Part shown: positions 27,450-33,899 of the stretch, piece by piece
How the letters are laid out: every line of letters begins with the position of its first letter
Position numbering within the stretch: the stretch's first letter is position 1
Virus record (IMG/VR): IMGVR_UViG_3300017746_000046
Coordinates: 1 to 37,393 of that record
Direction: 5' to 3' (one strand)
Length of the DNA: 37,393 nt
Source: a virus
Translations under genes and position numbers: made by a program
Notes under the pieces: generated by a model
What the model was told of the DNA's origin: nothing
Database searches by the model: none
The model's input: only the letters and a program-made list of their open reading frames with translations

Positions 27450-27504
27450 CAGGTTTAAATCTATTATATGACATATTATTTAGTTATATTATAGTATAAA
27501 CCTG
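27450..27504. promoter_or_regulatory. Inverted repeat in the holin leader
   Basis: CAGGTTTA at 27450-27457 and TAAACCTG at 27497-27504 are perfect 8-bp complements separated by 39 nt of almost pure A/T. They occupy the 92-nt gap between the 1925-aa gene and the holin-like gene, the longest gap in the left block apart from the start of the window. This could be an operator, a leader hairpin or a weak terminator. No T tract follows it. Confidence 0.35.
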
Positions 27505-27531
27505 GATAGATAAAGTAAATGAGATTTATAA

Positions 27532-27945
27532 ATGACAACTAAATTATTCATAGTGAGCATAACAGCATTTTGTACGTATTTATGTACGTACTTTTTTGAT
27601 TTATCAATGGAAAACATGGAACAATACTTAGCTGTTTGTTCAGTATTATGGTTGGATGGCATTTTTGGAGTTTGGGCAGGCTGTAAAAGAGAAGGTTTTA
27701 AAACATATAAAGCATTAAGAATAACCAGAAACACGGCAGTATGGATAGCTATACTCACGGTTGTTCTTATGGTAGAAAGAGGCTTTGCAGGAACAAGTTG
27801 GCTATCAGAAGTAGTTGTAGTTCCTTTTATGATCTTACAACTTATAAGTGCTTTAAAGAATGCTTCAATGGCAGGTTTAATAAAAACAGAAGAACTCAAT
27901 AAAATTCTAGATAGAATTGATAACCATAAAGGATTAAGAAAATAA
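27532..27945 (+). CDS. Phage holin-like membrane protein (holin_4-type), 137 aa
   Basis: The protein has three or four hydrophobic segments: residues about 3-22, 35-50, 67-84 and 91-108. The central D-G-I-F-G-V-W-A-G, followed by a charged loop (KREGFKTYKALR) and RNTAVWIAI, is the arrangement typical of the phage_holin_4 (toxin secretion/phage lysis holin) family, common in Bacteroidota and Firmicutes phages. A short soluble C-terminal tail (LNKILDRIDNHKGLRK) is also typical. Holins form pores in the inner membrane at a set time and release endolysin. No endolysin gene is adjacent: the gene stands alone, separated by 92 nt from the big structural genes and convergent, 9 nt away, with the minus-strand RNR cluster. 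The start was chosen because an upstream ATG at 27519 terminates after seven codons. Confidence 0.7.
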   Translation: MTTKLFIVSITAFCTYLCTYFFDLSMENMEQYLAVCSVLWLDGIFGVWAGCKREGFKTYKALRITRNTAVWIAILTVVLMVERGFAGTSWLSEVVVVPFMILQLISALKNASMAGLIKTEELNKILDRIDNHKGLRK

Positions 27946-27954
27946 ACTTAACTC

Positions 27955-28218
27955 TTATCCCAGCATTGTTCTAATAAGATGAACTGTCCAAGCAATTAAC
28001 CCGTTTATATTCAGAGCAACAAGATTCCATTGTTTACGTGATGATGTCTGTATAACTACACATATAAAACCTAGTATAAATAATCCCGGATGTAGTGTCC
28101 ATTGACCTGCTATCAAAAAGCCTGCACCCATATAACCTATACGGGATGCAACCTTTTGATATGATGTAAGCTTATTTTTATAAGCTAGTAATTTGAGTAT
28201 TCTTCTTTTAACCTTCAC
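27955..28218 (-). CDS. Small membrane protein of unknown function, 87 aa
   Basis: A basic N-terminus (MKVKRRILKLLAYKNK) is followed by hydrophobic stretches at residues about 27-38 and 42-57, then, after a short SSRKQWN loop, at about 65-82. This gives two or three membrane spans with the positive end likely cytoplasmic. Its first 11 nt overlap the end of nrdA, which suggests translational coupling and transcription from the nrd promoter. I do not recognise the family. A lysis accessory such as a spanin or antiholin, or a host-membrane modifier, is possible, but no lipobox or spanin-like periplasmic coiled coil is present. The gene is probably real because of its overlap, strand and composition, but its role is open. 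Confidence 0.6.
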   Translation of the reverse strand: MKVKRRILKLLAYKNKLTSYQKVASRIGYMGAGFLIAGQWTLHPGLFILGFICVVIQTSSRKQWNLVALNINGLIAWTVHLIRTMLG

Positions 28219-29833
28219 AACTTGAGCATTCTAAAATGTTACGTGCAAAATCCTGAGCTGAACTTTTGCTAAATTGATAGTATAAAGTTTTTACACCTTC
28301 TTCCCAGGCGTACATATATAGTTTGTTTATATCTTTAGCTGAGACAGATGGATCTATCATTAAGTTTAATGACTGTGATTGATCAATATACTTTTGTCTC
28401 TGTGCCGCCTGCAATACAATCTCTTTTGGAGATATCTCAACAAATGATTTAAATACTTCTTTGGTAGGAAAGTCTAAGTGTTGTACACTTCCATCTTTCT
28501 TTAGAATGGATTTCCAGGTTTTGTCTGTATTTAGACCATACTTCTCAAGTTCCTCTTCTAAGAATGGGTTCTTATAGATAGTCTTAGACTTAGCAAGATC
28601 CTTAATAAAGTAGTTAGACTTAATAGGCTCTATACCCATAGACACAGCACCGTGTATAAATGAGCTAGACTTAGTAGGAGCAATTGCCATAAGGGTTGTA
28701 TTGGCATACCCTTCTCTAAGAGATGTGTATCCATAATCATTATGTAACTCTCTTGAAGCAATCTCACTTCTATCTTTAAGGGTTCTAAAAATCTCACTGT
28801 TTAATCCTTTAGCCTGCAGTGAGTCAAACTCAAGAAGCTTAGATTGAAACAAAGAGTGATAACCTAATACACCAAGACCAATAGCTCTATGCTTTTCAGC
28901 AAAGTTAAACGCTCTCTTCATACCCGGCATAGTCTCAGACTTAATAATGAACTCATCCATTACTGCGTTTAAGAAATATACATATGTTTCAATTGCGTCA
29001 GTTTCTTTTATCTGATCCCAATGTAACAGGTTGATAGAACCAAGGCAACATACAAAAGAGTTATAACTATCTGTAGGAAGCTGGATTTCTGAGCACAAAT
29101 TAGATGCTGTAATATCCATCCCAAGTTCTTTATACGGAGAATTGTTATTAGAATTATCTTTAAACATAACATAAGGAAATCCAAACTCACTTCTATTCTG
29201 AATGATCTTAGCCCATACTTTACGTTTGTCTTTATCTCCTTCTTTCATTTCAGTCATCCATTGATCAGTAACTGTAACACCATACTGCAGATTTTGTATG
29301 GGGTTACCCTCTGTACCAATATCTAAGAACTCTAAGATGTCAGCATGCTCAACTGGCAGGTATACTGCACAAGCACCACGTCTAGCTTCAGACTGCTTAC
29401 ATACATCTACTACAGTATCATATATCTTAGCGTAGTGCACTGGACCATCAGCAAAACCACCTGTAGATATTTCAGTTCCTCTTGCTCTAATGTTGCCAAT
29501 AAAAGCACTTGTACCTCCCCCATATTTACTCATCATTCCAATCTCACGACCGGCATTTAAAATACTATCTAAGTTATCATCAACGTTAGATCCATAGCAA
29601 CTTATAGGTAAACCCTTTTGTTTACCAAAATTAATCCATACAGGAGTAGACAAAGAGTAAAACCCTCTTGCCATATAATCCTCAAACTTTTCTGCAAAGC
29701 CTTTTATATTCAAATACTTTTCTGCTTTAATAGCAATGTCTTTGATTCTTTGTTCAGGGCTTTCTGATATATACCCTCTTGATAAAAATGTGCGGCTGTC
29801 TTCATTCAGCCAGTAGTACTTATTATATTCCAT
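28208..29833 (-). CDS. nrdA: Ribonucleotide reductase class I large (alpha) subunit, compact, 541 aa
   Basis: The subunit reduces ribonucleoside diphosphates to deoxyribonucleotides with radical transfer from NrdB. All key residues are visible: the redox cysteine in PISC79, the active-site triad N245-L-C247-S-E249, the partner cysteine within VCC263LGSINL, the radical-relay tyrosines LY518-Y519, and a C-terminal C536-S-S-C539 shuttle pair. The PTKSSSFIHG...GIEP segment is the substrate-phosphate loop. At 541 residues it is much shorter than the usual 750 or so, and it begins directly with the alpha-subunit N-terminal domain, so the ATP-cone that senses dATP is absent. The protein should therefore lack overall-activity feedback, a common phage trait. 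It follows nrdB by 11 nt and shares its last 11 nt with the small membrane gene. No thioredoxin or glutaredoxin gene is nearby, so host reductants are probably used. Confidence 0.95.
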   Translation of the reverse strand: MEYNKYYWLNEDSRTFLSRGYISESPEQRIKDIAIKAEKYLNIKGFAEKFEDYMARGFYSLSTPVWINFGKQKGLPISCYGSNVDDNLDSILNAGREIGMMSKYGGGTSAFIGNIRARGTEISTGGFADGPVHYAKIYDTVVDVCKQSEARRGACAVYLPVEHADILEFLDIGTEGNPIQNLQYGVTVTDQWMTEMKEGDKDKRKVWAKIIQNRSEFGFPYVMFKDNSNNNSPYKELGMDITASNLCSEIQLPTDSYNSFVCCLGSINLLHWDQIKETDAIETYVYFLNAVMDEFIIKSETMPGMKRAFNFAEKHRAIGLGVLGYHSLFQSKLLEFDSLQAKGLNSEIFRTLKDRSEIASRELHNDYGYTSLREGYANTTLMAIAPTKSSSFIHGAVSMGIEPIKSNYFIKDLAKSKTIYKNPFLEEELEKYGLNTDKTWKSILKKDGSVQHLDFPTKEVFKSFVEISPKEIVLQAAQRQKYIDQSQSLNLMIDPSVSAKDINKLYMYAWEEGVKTLYYQFSKSSAQDFARNILECSSCEG

Positions 29834-29844
29834 TGGTTTTATTT

Positions 29845-30825
29845 TTAAAATAAATCATCTTCTGTGATGCTCTTGCTTTTCTTGTTATAGTCAACACTCT
29901 TTTTGTAAAAGAAGTCTCCTTCTTTAGTACCGGTGATCTCTATATCAAACCATTCTACTGCTTTTAATATTTCTTGATCTACCTCAAAGATTGGTTTCAT
30001 GCCTATCTTTTCTAGAGAGTTATTGAATCTGTTTTTTATAAAATGTTGTATTGTATTTTGTGGTAAGAAGCTAAGCTCCCCTTTCTCAAATATCCAATCA
30101 AGTATTCCACACTCTGCTCTATATGCTTTTCTACATGCTGAGTCAATTAGGTCTTCAAACTCTTGGTCAAACCATTCAGGGTTTTCTTTTTTGATAATAT
30201 TAATAATCTCAGCACCAAAGTTACCATGTATTTCTTCTTCTTTACTAGTAGCCTCAACAACATTAGATATACCTTTAAGTACATTCTTTTCTTTGTTAAA
30301 GCTCATCATAATTAAGAACTGACTAAATAGACTTACGTGCTCTATAAATAAAGAGAACAACAGCACAGACTTAGTATACATTTTATTGTCTCTAGAACGT
30401 GTACCATCCAAGTACTTCTTTAAGTACTTAAGTCTACCTTCTATTGCAGGTACCTCAACTACTGATTGAAATTCTTTTTCTAATCCTAGTATTCTAAGCA
30501 GCCTAGCGTAAGCATCTTTGTGTCTTACTTCTGACTCAGCAAAAGTAAAGCCTACATCACCTACTTCTGTGATAGGCATGCGTTTATAAAGATCTCCCCA
30601 AAAAGTTTTTACATTTACTTCTATTTGAGCAATTGCAAGCATTGTCTTTTTAATGACATCTTTTTCTTCTTTTGATATAGTGACTTTAAAGTCTTGTATG
30701 TCTTCTGTAAAGTTGAATTCTGTATCTATCCAGTAGGAATGCCTAATTGCGTCTTTGTATGCTAATAGTTGTGGATACTCATAAGGCAGTATGTTTACTC
30801 TGGGTTTAAAGATGTCTTTGTTCAT
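29845..30825 (-). CDS. nrdB: Ribonucleotide reductase class I small (beta) subunit, 326 aa
   Basis: This is the di-iron (or manganese) radical-generating partner of NrdA. The ligand set is readable: E36 (in WIDTEF), E99-x-x-H102 with the radical Tyr at Y106 (EVRHKDAY), E162 in FIEHVSLF, and E197-x-x-H200 (EEIHGNFG). The length matches the family. The first ligand lies at the QEV-type Glu position used in many Bacteroidota and phage enzymes rather than the E. coli Asp84 position. The C-terminus (SITEDDLF) fits the acidic/aromatic tail that docks in NrdA. It is the first gene of the minus-strand cluster, so the promoter should lie in 30826-31086. The ATG at 30825 is the natural start, as KPRVNILPYEYPQL is typical near the N-terminus. 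Confidence 0.95.
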   Translation of the reverse strand: MNKDIFKPRVNILPYEYPQLLAYKDAIRHSYWIDTEFNFTEDIQDFKVTISKEEKDVIKKTMLAIAQIEVNVKTFWGDLYKRMPITEVGDVGFTFAESEVRHKDAYARLLRILGLEKEFQSVVEVPAIEGRLKYLKKYLDGTRSRDNKMYTKSVLLFSLFIEHVSLFSQFLIMMSFNKEKNVLKGISNVVEATSKEEEIHGNFGAEIINIIKKENPEWFDQEFEDLIDSACRKAYRAECGILDWIFEKGELSFLPQNTIQHFIKNRFNNSLEKIGMKPIFEVDQEILKAVEWFDIEITGTKEGDFFYKKSVDYNKKSKSITEDDLF

Positions 30826-30906
30826 AAGGTTATTATTAAGGATTAAAAAGCCCCATGATCTACAAGAGAAAATGCGGCTACTAGATATATTTAATTTACT
30901 AAATGT

Positions 30907-30947
30907 ATATGAGATATAAAAGAGAACTATTGCTTTTTATCTCATAT
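30907..30947. promoter_or_regulatory. Strong hairpin/palindrome in the divergent promoter region
   Basis: The left arm, ATATGAGATATAAAAG at 30907-30922, pairs with CTTTTTATCTCATAT at 30933-30947, giving 15 base pairs with one bulged T (30917) and a 10-nt loop. It is not followed by a T tract on either strand, so it is unlikely to be a simple terminator. A dimeric-repressor operator or a structured leader of nrdB are both possible. Confidence 0.55.
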
Positions 30948-30972
30948 TATATGTAATTTAACTTAGTTAAAT

Positions 30973-31057
30973 TTTGTATATTGATATTAGTACACTAGAC
31001 AAAGATAATATTTATATGTGTTAATCAGTTGTTTAAGTGAGACAAAATTTGTATATT
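30973..31057 (+). promoter_or_regulatory. Duplicated decamer TTTGTATATT upstream of the right block
   Basis: TTTGTATATT occurs at 30973-30982 and 31048-31057, 75 nt apart, each preceded by an A-rich run (AAAT or AAAA). The second copy lies 29 nt before the ATG at 31087. The preceding octamers (AAATTTTG, AAAATTTG) match the Bacteroidota -7 consensus TAnnTTTG except at the first base, but no properly spaced -33 TTG is present. They may be phage-specific promoter or regulator sites. Confidence 0.35.
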
Positions 31058-31086
31058 ATTCATATAGTACTTTTAAAAAACATATT

Positions 31087-31338
31087 ATGTTTAAAAAAAT
31101 TATAAATGTTATTTGGACTTATAGCTTACAAGATTATTGGAGAGCTATTTGGTCAAGAACAACAGTAGATGAAAAAGCACATGCTACCTTGTTAGAAATT
31201 GTAAAACGTTATAAGCTTACTGCACAAGAATTATCTGATGTAGGTAAGGCAATTAAAGAGGTTGGTAATCAATTGGCTCATGTACCTAAAGCTGCTGCTG
31301 GTAAAACTAGAAAAAGAAAATCTAGTAAAAAAGCATAG
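31087..31338 (+). CDS. Small basic protein of unknown function, 83 aa
   Basis: I place the start at 31087 (MFKKIINVIWTYSLQDYW), because the upstream ATG at 31018 would add 23 residues encoded by the AT-rich promoter region. An amphipathic or weakly hydrophobic N-terminus (IINVIWTY...YWRAIW) is followed by a helical central region (KAHATLLEIVKRYKLTAQELSDVGKAIKEVGNQL) and a strongly basic tail (GKTRKRKSSKKA). The tail suggests nucleic-acid or membrane-surface contact. No family is recognised. It leads a chain of tiny genes, with the next ATG 2 nt after its TAG stop. Confidence 0.65.
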   Translation: MFKKIINVIWTYSLQDYWRAIWSRTTVDEKAHATLLEIVKRYKLTAQELSDVGKAIKEVGNQLAHVPKAAAGKTRKRKSSKKA

Positions 31339-31340
31339 TA

Positions 31341-31475
31341 ATGGCAAGAGTACAAGCAGCAGTATATGAAAAACCCTCAAAGTCAAAAAGACCTGGGGTT
31401 CATGCAAAAAGTAAAAGTTCTAGTTTAAAAACAAGCAAGAACTATAAAAAGAAATATAAAGGACAAGGAAGATGA
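31341..31475 (+). CDS. Small very basic conserved phage protein, 44 aa
   Basis: The sequence starts MARVQAAVYEKPSK and includes KRPGVHAK and a C-terminal NYKKKYKGQGR. About a third of the residues are Lys or Arg, and there are no hydrophobic segments. I recall small proteins with the KRPGVHAK...Y..GQG pattern from other Bacteroidota phages, though that is memory and not a search. The charge would suit RNA or DNA binding, or a role as a disordered structural peptide. It begins 2 nt after the preceding stop, and its TGA overlaps the next start as ATGA, which supports real, coupled translation. Confidence 0.65.
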   Translation: MARVQAAVYEKPSKSKRPGVHAKSKSSSLKTSKNYKKKYKGQGR

Positions 31476-31573
31476 GACAAATTTGTTTATTAATACAATG
31501 GGTTACAAAAGGTAAAGTTTGTTTAGGGCATTGCCGTCAAGGTCTTTGTAAAAAAACTAAAAGTAAAATATAA
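31472..31573 (+). CDS. Tiny cysteine-rich basic protein, 33 aa
   Basis: The peptide starts MRQICLLIQW and contains four cysteines, three of them in the pattern C-L-G-H-C-R-Q-G-L-C, plus one His, followed by a basic tail (KKTKSKI). The cysteine spacing could bind zinc, but this is speculative given the size. The start overlaps the upstream stop (ATGA) and the stop overlaps the next start (TAATG), an arrangement that favours translational coupling and makes the gene more credible than its length alone would. Confidence 0.5.
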   Translation: MRQICLLIQWVTKGKVCLGHCRQGLCKKTKSKI

Positions 31574-31719
31574 TGGGTGATTGGCAATTAGAAATAGCAT
31601 TTCATTGGCCGCACAATAGATTTGCATTGGGTTGGGAGTTTATACAACCAGATGCTGAGTTTAATTATGCTACAATAAAAGTATACTTGTTTTTTGTAAC
31701 GTTTACATTAGACATATAA
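31573..31719 (+). CDS. Small conserved phage protein rich in aromatic residues, 48 aa
   Basis: It starts MGDWQLEIAFHWPHNRFALG and continues WEFIQPDAEFNYATIKVYLF before ending FVTFTLDI. Four-base TAATG coupling with the upstream gene supports translation. The HWPHNRFALGW and PDxEFNY segments look like a conserved small protein I remember from other Bacteroidota phages, of unknown role. Alternating hydrophobic and polar residues suggest a small beta fold. The C-terminal YLFFVTFTLDI could instead be a short membrane-associated strand. Confidence 0.6.
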   Translation: MGDWQLEIAFHWPHNRFALGWEFIQPDAEFNYATIKVYLFFVTFTLDI

Positions 31720-31730
31720 ATTTAAATAAA

Positions 31731-31955
31731 ATGGCTAAAAAAGGAGCTTGCTTACCAAAGCAAAAAATGACAAGACAGAAAAGCAAACTACTTATGAGAA
31801 TAGGTGGTGAACTTGCTGAAGAAGATATTATGCTAGGTTCTGTAGTTGAAAAAATGAGAAAAGGCGGTAATGCAGAAAGAATTGTTCAAGATAGATCTGG
31901 TAAAGATAAAAAACAAAAATATAAAATGGGTGGTTGGACCTATGATGGCAAATAA
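31731..31955 (+). CDS. Small basic protein of unknown function, 74 aa
   Basis: The sequence opens MAKKGACLPKQKMTRQKSK, has a short hydrophobic-acidic middle (LLMRIGGELAEEDIMLGSVVEKM) and ends with a basic, glycine-containing tail (KYKMGGWTYDGK). There is no signal peptide or recognised domain. It sits 11 nt after the preceding gene and 3 nt before the fibre-like gene. Its basic, Gly-Gly-containing composition resembles the other small proteins of this block, so a minor structural or scaffold role is a reasonable guess. Confidence 0.6.
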   Translation: MAKKGACLPKQKMTRQKSKLLMRIGGELAEEDIMLGSVVEKMRKGGNAERIVQDRSGKDKKQKYKMGGWTYDGK

Positions 31956-31958
31956 AGT

Positions 31959-32948
31959 ATGAATATTTTAACTGACATATTAAGTTTAATTAGACAAGGT
32001 AAGTTTTCAAAGCTTGCTGAAAAAGATGATGTTCTTGTTTTAGGAAAATGGAATGAACAGCCTGATATGACTGGTGTAGCTTCTCCAATTCCTTATAAAG
32101 CAGTTAAGCTTATTAAAGTAAAAGACTTTAAGGTTGAAGCTGCGTCATGTGAAATAAAAAATACACCAGAAAATACAAAATCTGGAGTAGGTGTATTTCA
32201 AAAAACAACAACTGACCCTGATACAGGGGAATGCATATCTTATTTACGCTCACTTAAAAGTTTATCATCTAACTTAAACTTAACTTTATCATTAGATGAT
32301 AACTATATAGAATTAACTACTGATGGAGAACCCAATACTGCAGAAAATATAGGACGTGGCTTTGGTTTATATAAAGATAAAGTTGGTGAATCACTAAGAT
32401 TTAAATCTATAGTTGCAGGTTCTAATATAAATATAAGTGATGATGGTAGTTCACTGGTCATCAATGCAACGGGTGGTGGTGATCAAACATCTGCAATTAA
32501 TATAGGCGGAGGTCAAGAGGTTTTTGAAAGTGAAATAGGTGATCAATTAAGGTTTAGAACTCTAATTGGTGCTGGTGATATTGATGTTCAAACAAAAGGA
32601 GATACAATAAGTATTTCAAGCTTTTCACCAAAAGTATTTAGAGCATTGTTAAGTCAAGCTGGTGATGCAGATCCAATAATAACTGTATTAGAAAACACAA
32701 CAGATTTTACATTAAGTGTAAGTAGAGATCAGCCAGGAACATATCAATTTGATTTTTCTTCAGCTGTAGCTGACGTAAATAAAATTGCAATTACAGTATC
32801 ACAGACAGGAAAGTCAGGACCTCAGCTATTTAATATAAATAGTATAAGTGATGAAGACTTTTCTTTACAAACGTTTTTTGGTTCAACAAATGCATTACAA
32901 GATAGTCAATTGCTTTATACACCTTTAGAAATATTAGTATACCCTTAA
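31959..32948 (+). CDS. Short tail-fibre/appendage-like protein, 329 aa
   Basis: The N-terminus (ILSLIRQGKFSKLAEKDD, then VLGKWNEQ) resembles the start of the 870-aa fibre-like protein downstream, so both may attach to the same structure. Two related beta segments follow: GFGLYKDKVGESLRFKSI and QEVFESEIGDQLRFRTL, each leading into a (V/I)-A/G-x-G-x-I-x-(I/V) strand and a GDTISI or GSSLVI strand, typical of trimeric beta-solenoid-like fibre shafts. The C-terminal domain (LENTTDFTLSVS, then GTYQFDFS) also matches the larger protein. It is likely a fibre or host-binding appendage on the virion surface, with the receptor unknown. Paralogy within the window is visible in sequence; the function is inferred. 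Confidence 0.65.
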   Translation: MNILTDILSLIRQGKFSKLAEKDDVLVLGKWNEQPDMTGVASPIPYKAVKLIKVKDFKVEAASCEIKNTPENTKSGVGVFQKTTTDPDTGECISYLRSLKSLSSNLNLTLSLDDNYIELTTDGEPNTAENIGRGFGLYKDKVGESLRFKSIVAGSNINISDDGSSLVINATGGGDQTSAINIGGGQEVFESEIGDQLRFRTLIGAGDIDVQTKGDTISISSFSPKVFRALLSQAGDADPIITVLENTTDFTLSVSRDQPGTYQFDFSSAVADVNKIAITVSQTGKSGPQLFNINSISDEDFSLQTFFGSTNALQDSQLLYTPLEILVYP

Positions 32949-32957
32949 ATTAAAAAC

Positions 32958-33419
32958 ATGAGTGATAAAAAACCTAAAAAGAAATTTAAAGATACTAAAG
33001 TAGGAAAGTTCCTATTAGGTAATGGTTCTGCTATTGTAGATACAGTAGGAGATTTATTACCAGACTCTGGTGTTCTTGGTATAGTAAAGAATCTTATAGA
33101 TAAAGATCCTGTTATGCCACCGGAAGACAAAGAGAAAGCTTTGAAACTTTTAGAATTAGATCAGATAGAACTTCAAGAAGTTAGTAAAAGATGGGAGTCT
33201 GATATGAAATCTGATTCATGGCTTAGTAAAAATACAAGACCAATGACATTAATATATTTAACTGTCATTACATCTTTATATATTATTCTTGACTCTTTAA
33301 ATATAGCATTTGATATAGATGAAAGTTGGGTTGATTTATTAAAGACTTTATTAGTTACAATTTATGTAGCTTATTTTGGGTCACGTGGATTTGAAAAATA
33401 TACAACAATTAAAAAATAG
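32958..33419 (+). CDS. Holin-like protein (GTA_holin_3TM-like), 153 aa
   Basis: A basic N-terminal tail (KKPKKKFKDTKVGKFLLG) is followed by a Gly/Val-rich amphipathic segment (AIVDTVGDLLPDSGVLGIVKNLI), then a charged helical middle (DKEKALKLLELDQIELQEVSKRWESDMKSD). After W-L-S-K-N-T-R-P come two membrane spans: residues about 96-115 (MTLIYLTVITSLYIILDSL) and 127-143 (LLKTLLVTIYVAYFGSRGF). The WLSKNxRP followed by two spans resembles the three-span holins of gene-transfer agents and many marine and Bacteroidota phages. Confidence in membrane topology is good and in the holin call moderate. It would be the second holin candidate in the window. It sits among virion-appendage genes and no endolysin is adjacent. 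Confidence 0.62.
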   Translation: MSDKKPKKKFKDTKVGKFLLGNGSAIVDTVGDLLPDSGVLGIVKNLIDKDPVMPPEDKEKALKLLELDQIELQEVSKRWESDMKSDSWLSKNTRPMTLIYLTVITSLYIILDSLNIAFDIDESWVDLLKTLLVTIYVAYFGSRGFEKYTTIKK

Positions 33420-33424
33420 AAATT

Positions 33425-33625
33425 ATGCCAAATAATATGAAAAAAGCAGGAATGAGCTACACTTACGGTGGTGGATTTACAAAAGGCGCTGGAGATGGAG
33501 ACATTACACCTTCTAAAGCAGGAATGGAATCAATGGCTAAAGGTGGTGGACTAAAAGGTTTTATGAATGGTGGTTCAGTATTAGACTATAAACAATACGG
33601 TGGCCCTAAAAAAGTAAAAAAATAG
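33425..33625 (+). CDS. Small glycine-rich basic protein, 66 aa
   Basis: The protein is Gly- and Lys-rich with YGGGFTKGAGDGD, then KGGGLKGFMNGGS and YGGPKKVKK. The KGGGLKG(F/Y)M(N/A)GG element recurs in the next gene at both protein and DNA level, so the two are probably diverged tandem copies. There is no hydrophobic span. Such Gly-Gly/Met motifs recur in small proteins and N-termini of phage structural proteins (a related MRDGGM stretch is in the 987-aa protein). The role is unknown; a virion-associated peptide is possible. Both flanking gaps are only a few bases. Confidence 0.6.
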   Translation: MPNNMKKAGMSYTYGGGFTKGAGDGDITPSKAGMESMAKGGGLKGFMNGGSVLDYKQYGGPKKVKK

Positions 33626-33627
33626 TC

Positions 33628-33897
33628 ATGGGAAACAAGAAAGGTATTACAAACAAAATGAAAATAGATGCATACTCTAAAGGAGGTGGTCTAAAAGGTT
33701 ATATGGCTGGTGGCGATGTAACTGATGTATATGATAGCTTACCAAATAAGTCTGATGCTCAACTTGTAAAAGAATTAGAGGCTAAAGAAAGCACTTTTTT
33801 TAGACCTAAGTTCAAAACAGAACAAGACAAAAAAAATATTGCTAGCATGAGAGCTTTACAATATGGTGGTAGCAACAAGAAATCTAAAAAGAAATAA
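33628..33897 (+). CDS. Small glycine-rich basic protein, 89 aa, paralogue of its neighbour
   Basis: It contains SKGGGLKGYMAGGDV near residue 18 and ends QYGGSNKKSKKK, both shared with the preceding 66-aa protein. Between them lies an extra charged helical region (LPNKSDAQLVKELEAKESTFFRPKFKTEQDKKNIASMRAL). The gene starts 2 nt after its neighbour's stop. I do not recognise a named family. The shared motif and order suggest gene duplication followed by insertion or loss of the middle helix. Confidence 0.6.
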   Translation: MGNKKGITNKMKIDAYSKGGGLKGYMAGGDVTDVYDSLPNKSDAQLVKELEAKESTFFRPKFKTEQDKKNIASMRALQYGGSNKKSKKK

Positions 33898-33899
33898 TC

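Larger units (their letters stand above)
30826..31086. promoter_or_regulatory. Divergent intergenic region between nrdB and the small-gene cluster
   Basis: About 260 nt of very AT-rich non-coding DNA separate nrdB (leftward) from the first gene of the right block (rightward), so promoters for both are expected here. It contains a strong hairpin and two copies of a decamer, listed separately. I could not find a clean Bacteroidota -33/-7 pair, so the promoters may be of a phage-specific type. No tRNA-like or other RNA gene is apparent. Confidence 0.6.

Noticed and set aside
27928-27970. Terminator between the convergent holin and small membrane genes
   Set aside because: Only a 5-bp TTAAG/CTTAA stem with an AT-rich loop and no T tract was found, which is too weak to call.
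29845-30825. Loss of a metal ligand in NrdB (Asn at the E. coli Asp84 position)
   Set aside because: Many NrdB proteins use the Glu two residues earlier (QEV-type), and E36 is present there, so the site is probably complete.
31018-31086. 23-residue N-terminal extension of the 83-aa protein
   Set aside because: The extension is encoded by the AT-rich promoter region that carries the second decamer copy, and its composition is unlike the rest. The ATG at 31087 gives a typical basic start.
30826-31086. tRNA or other structured RNA gene in the intergenic region
   Set aside because: No T-loop-like sequence, acceptor pairing or cloverleaf could be found. The only strong structure is a simple hairpin.
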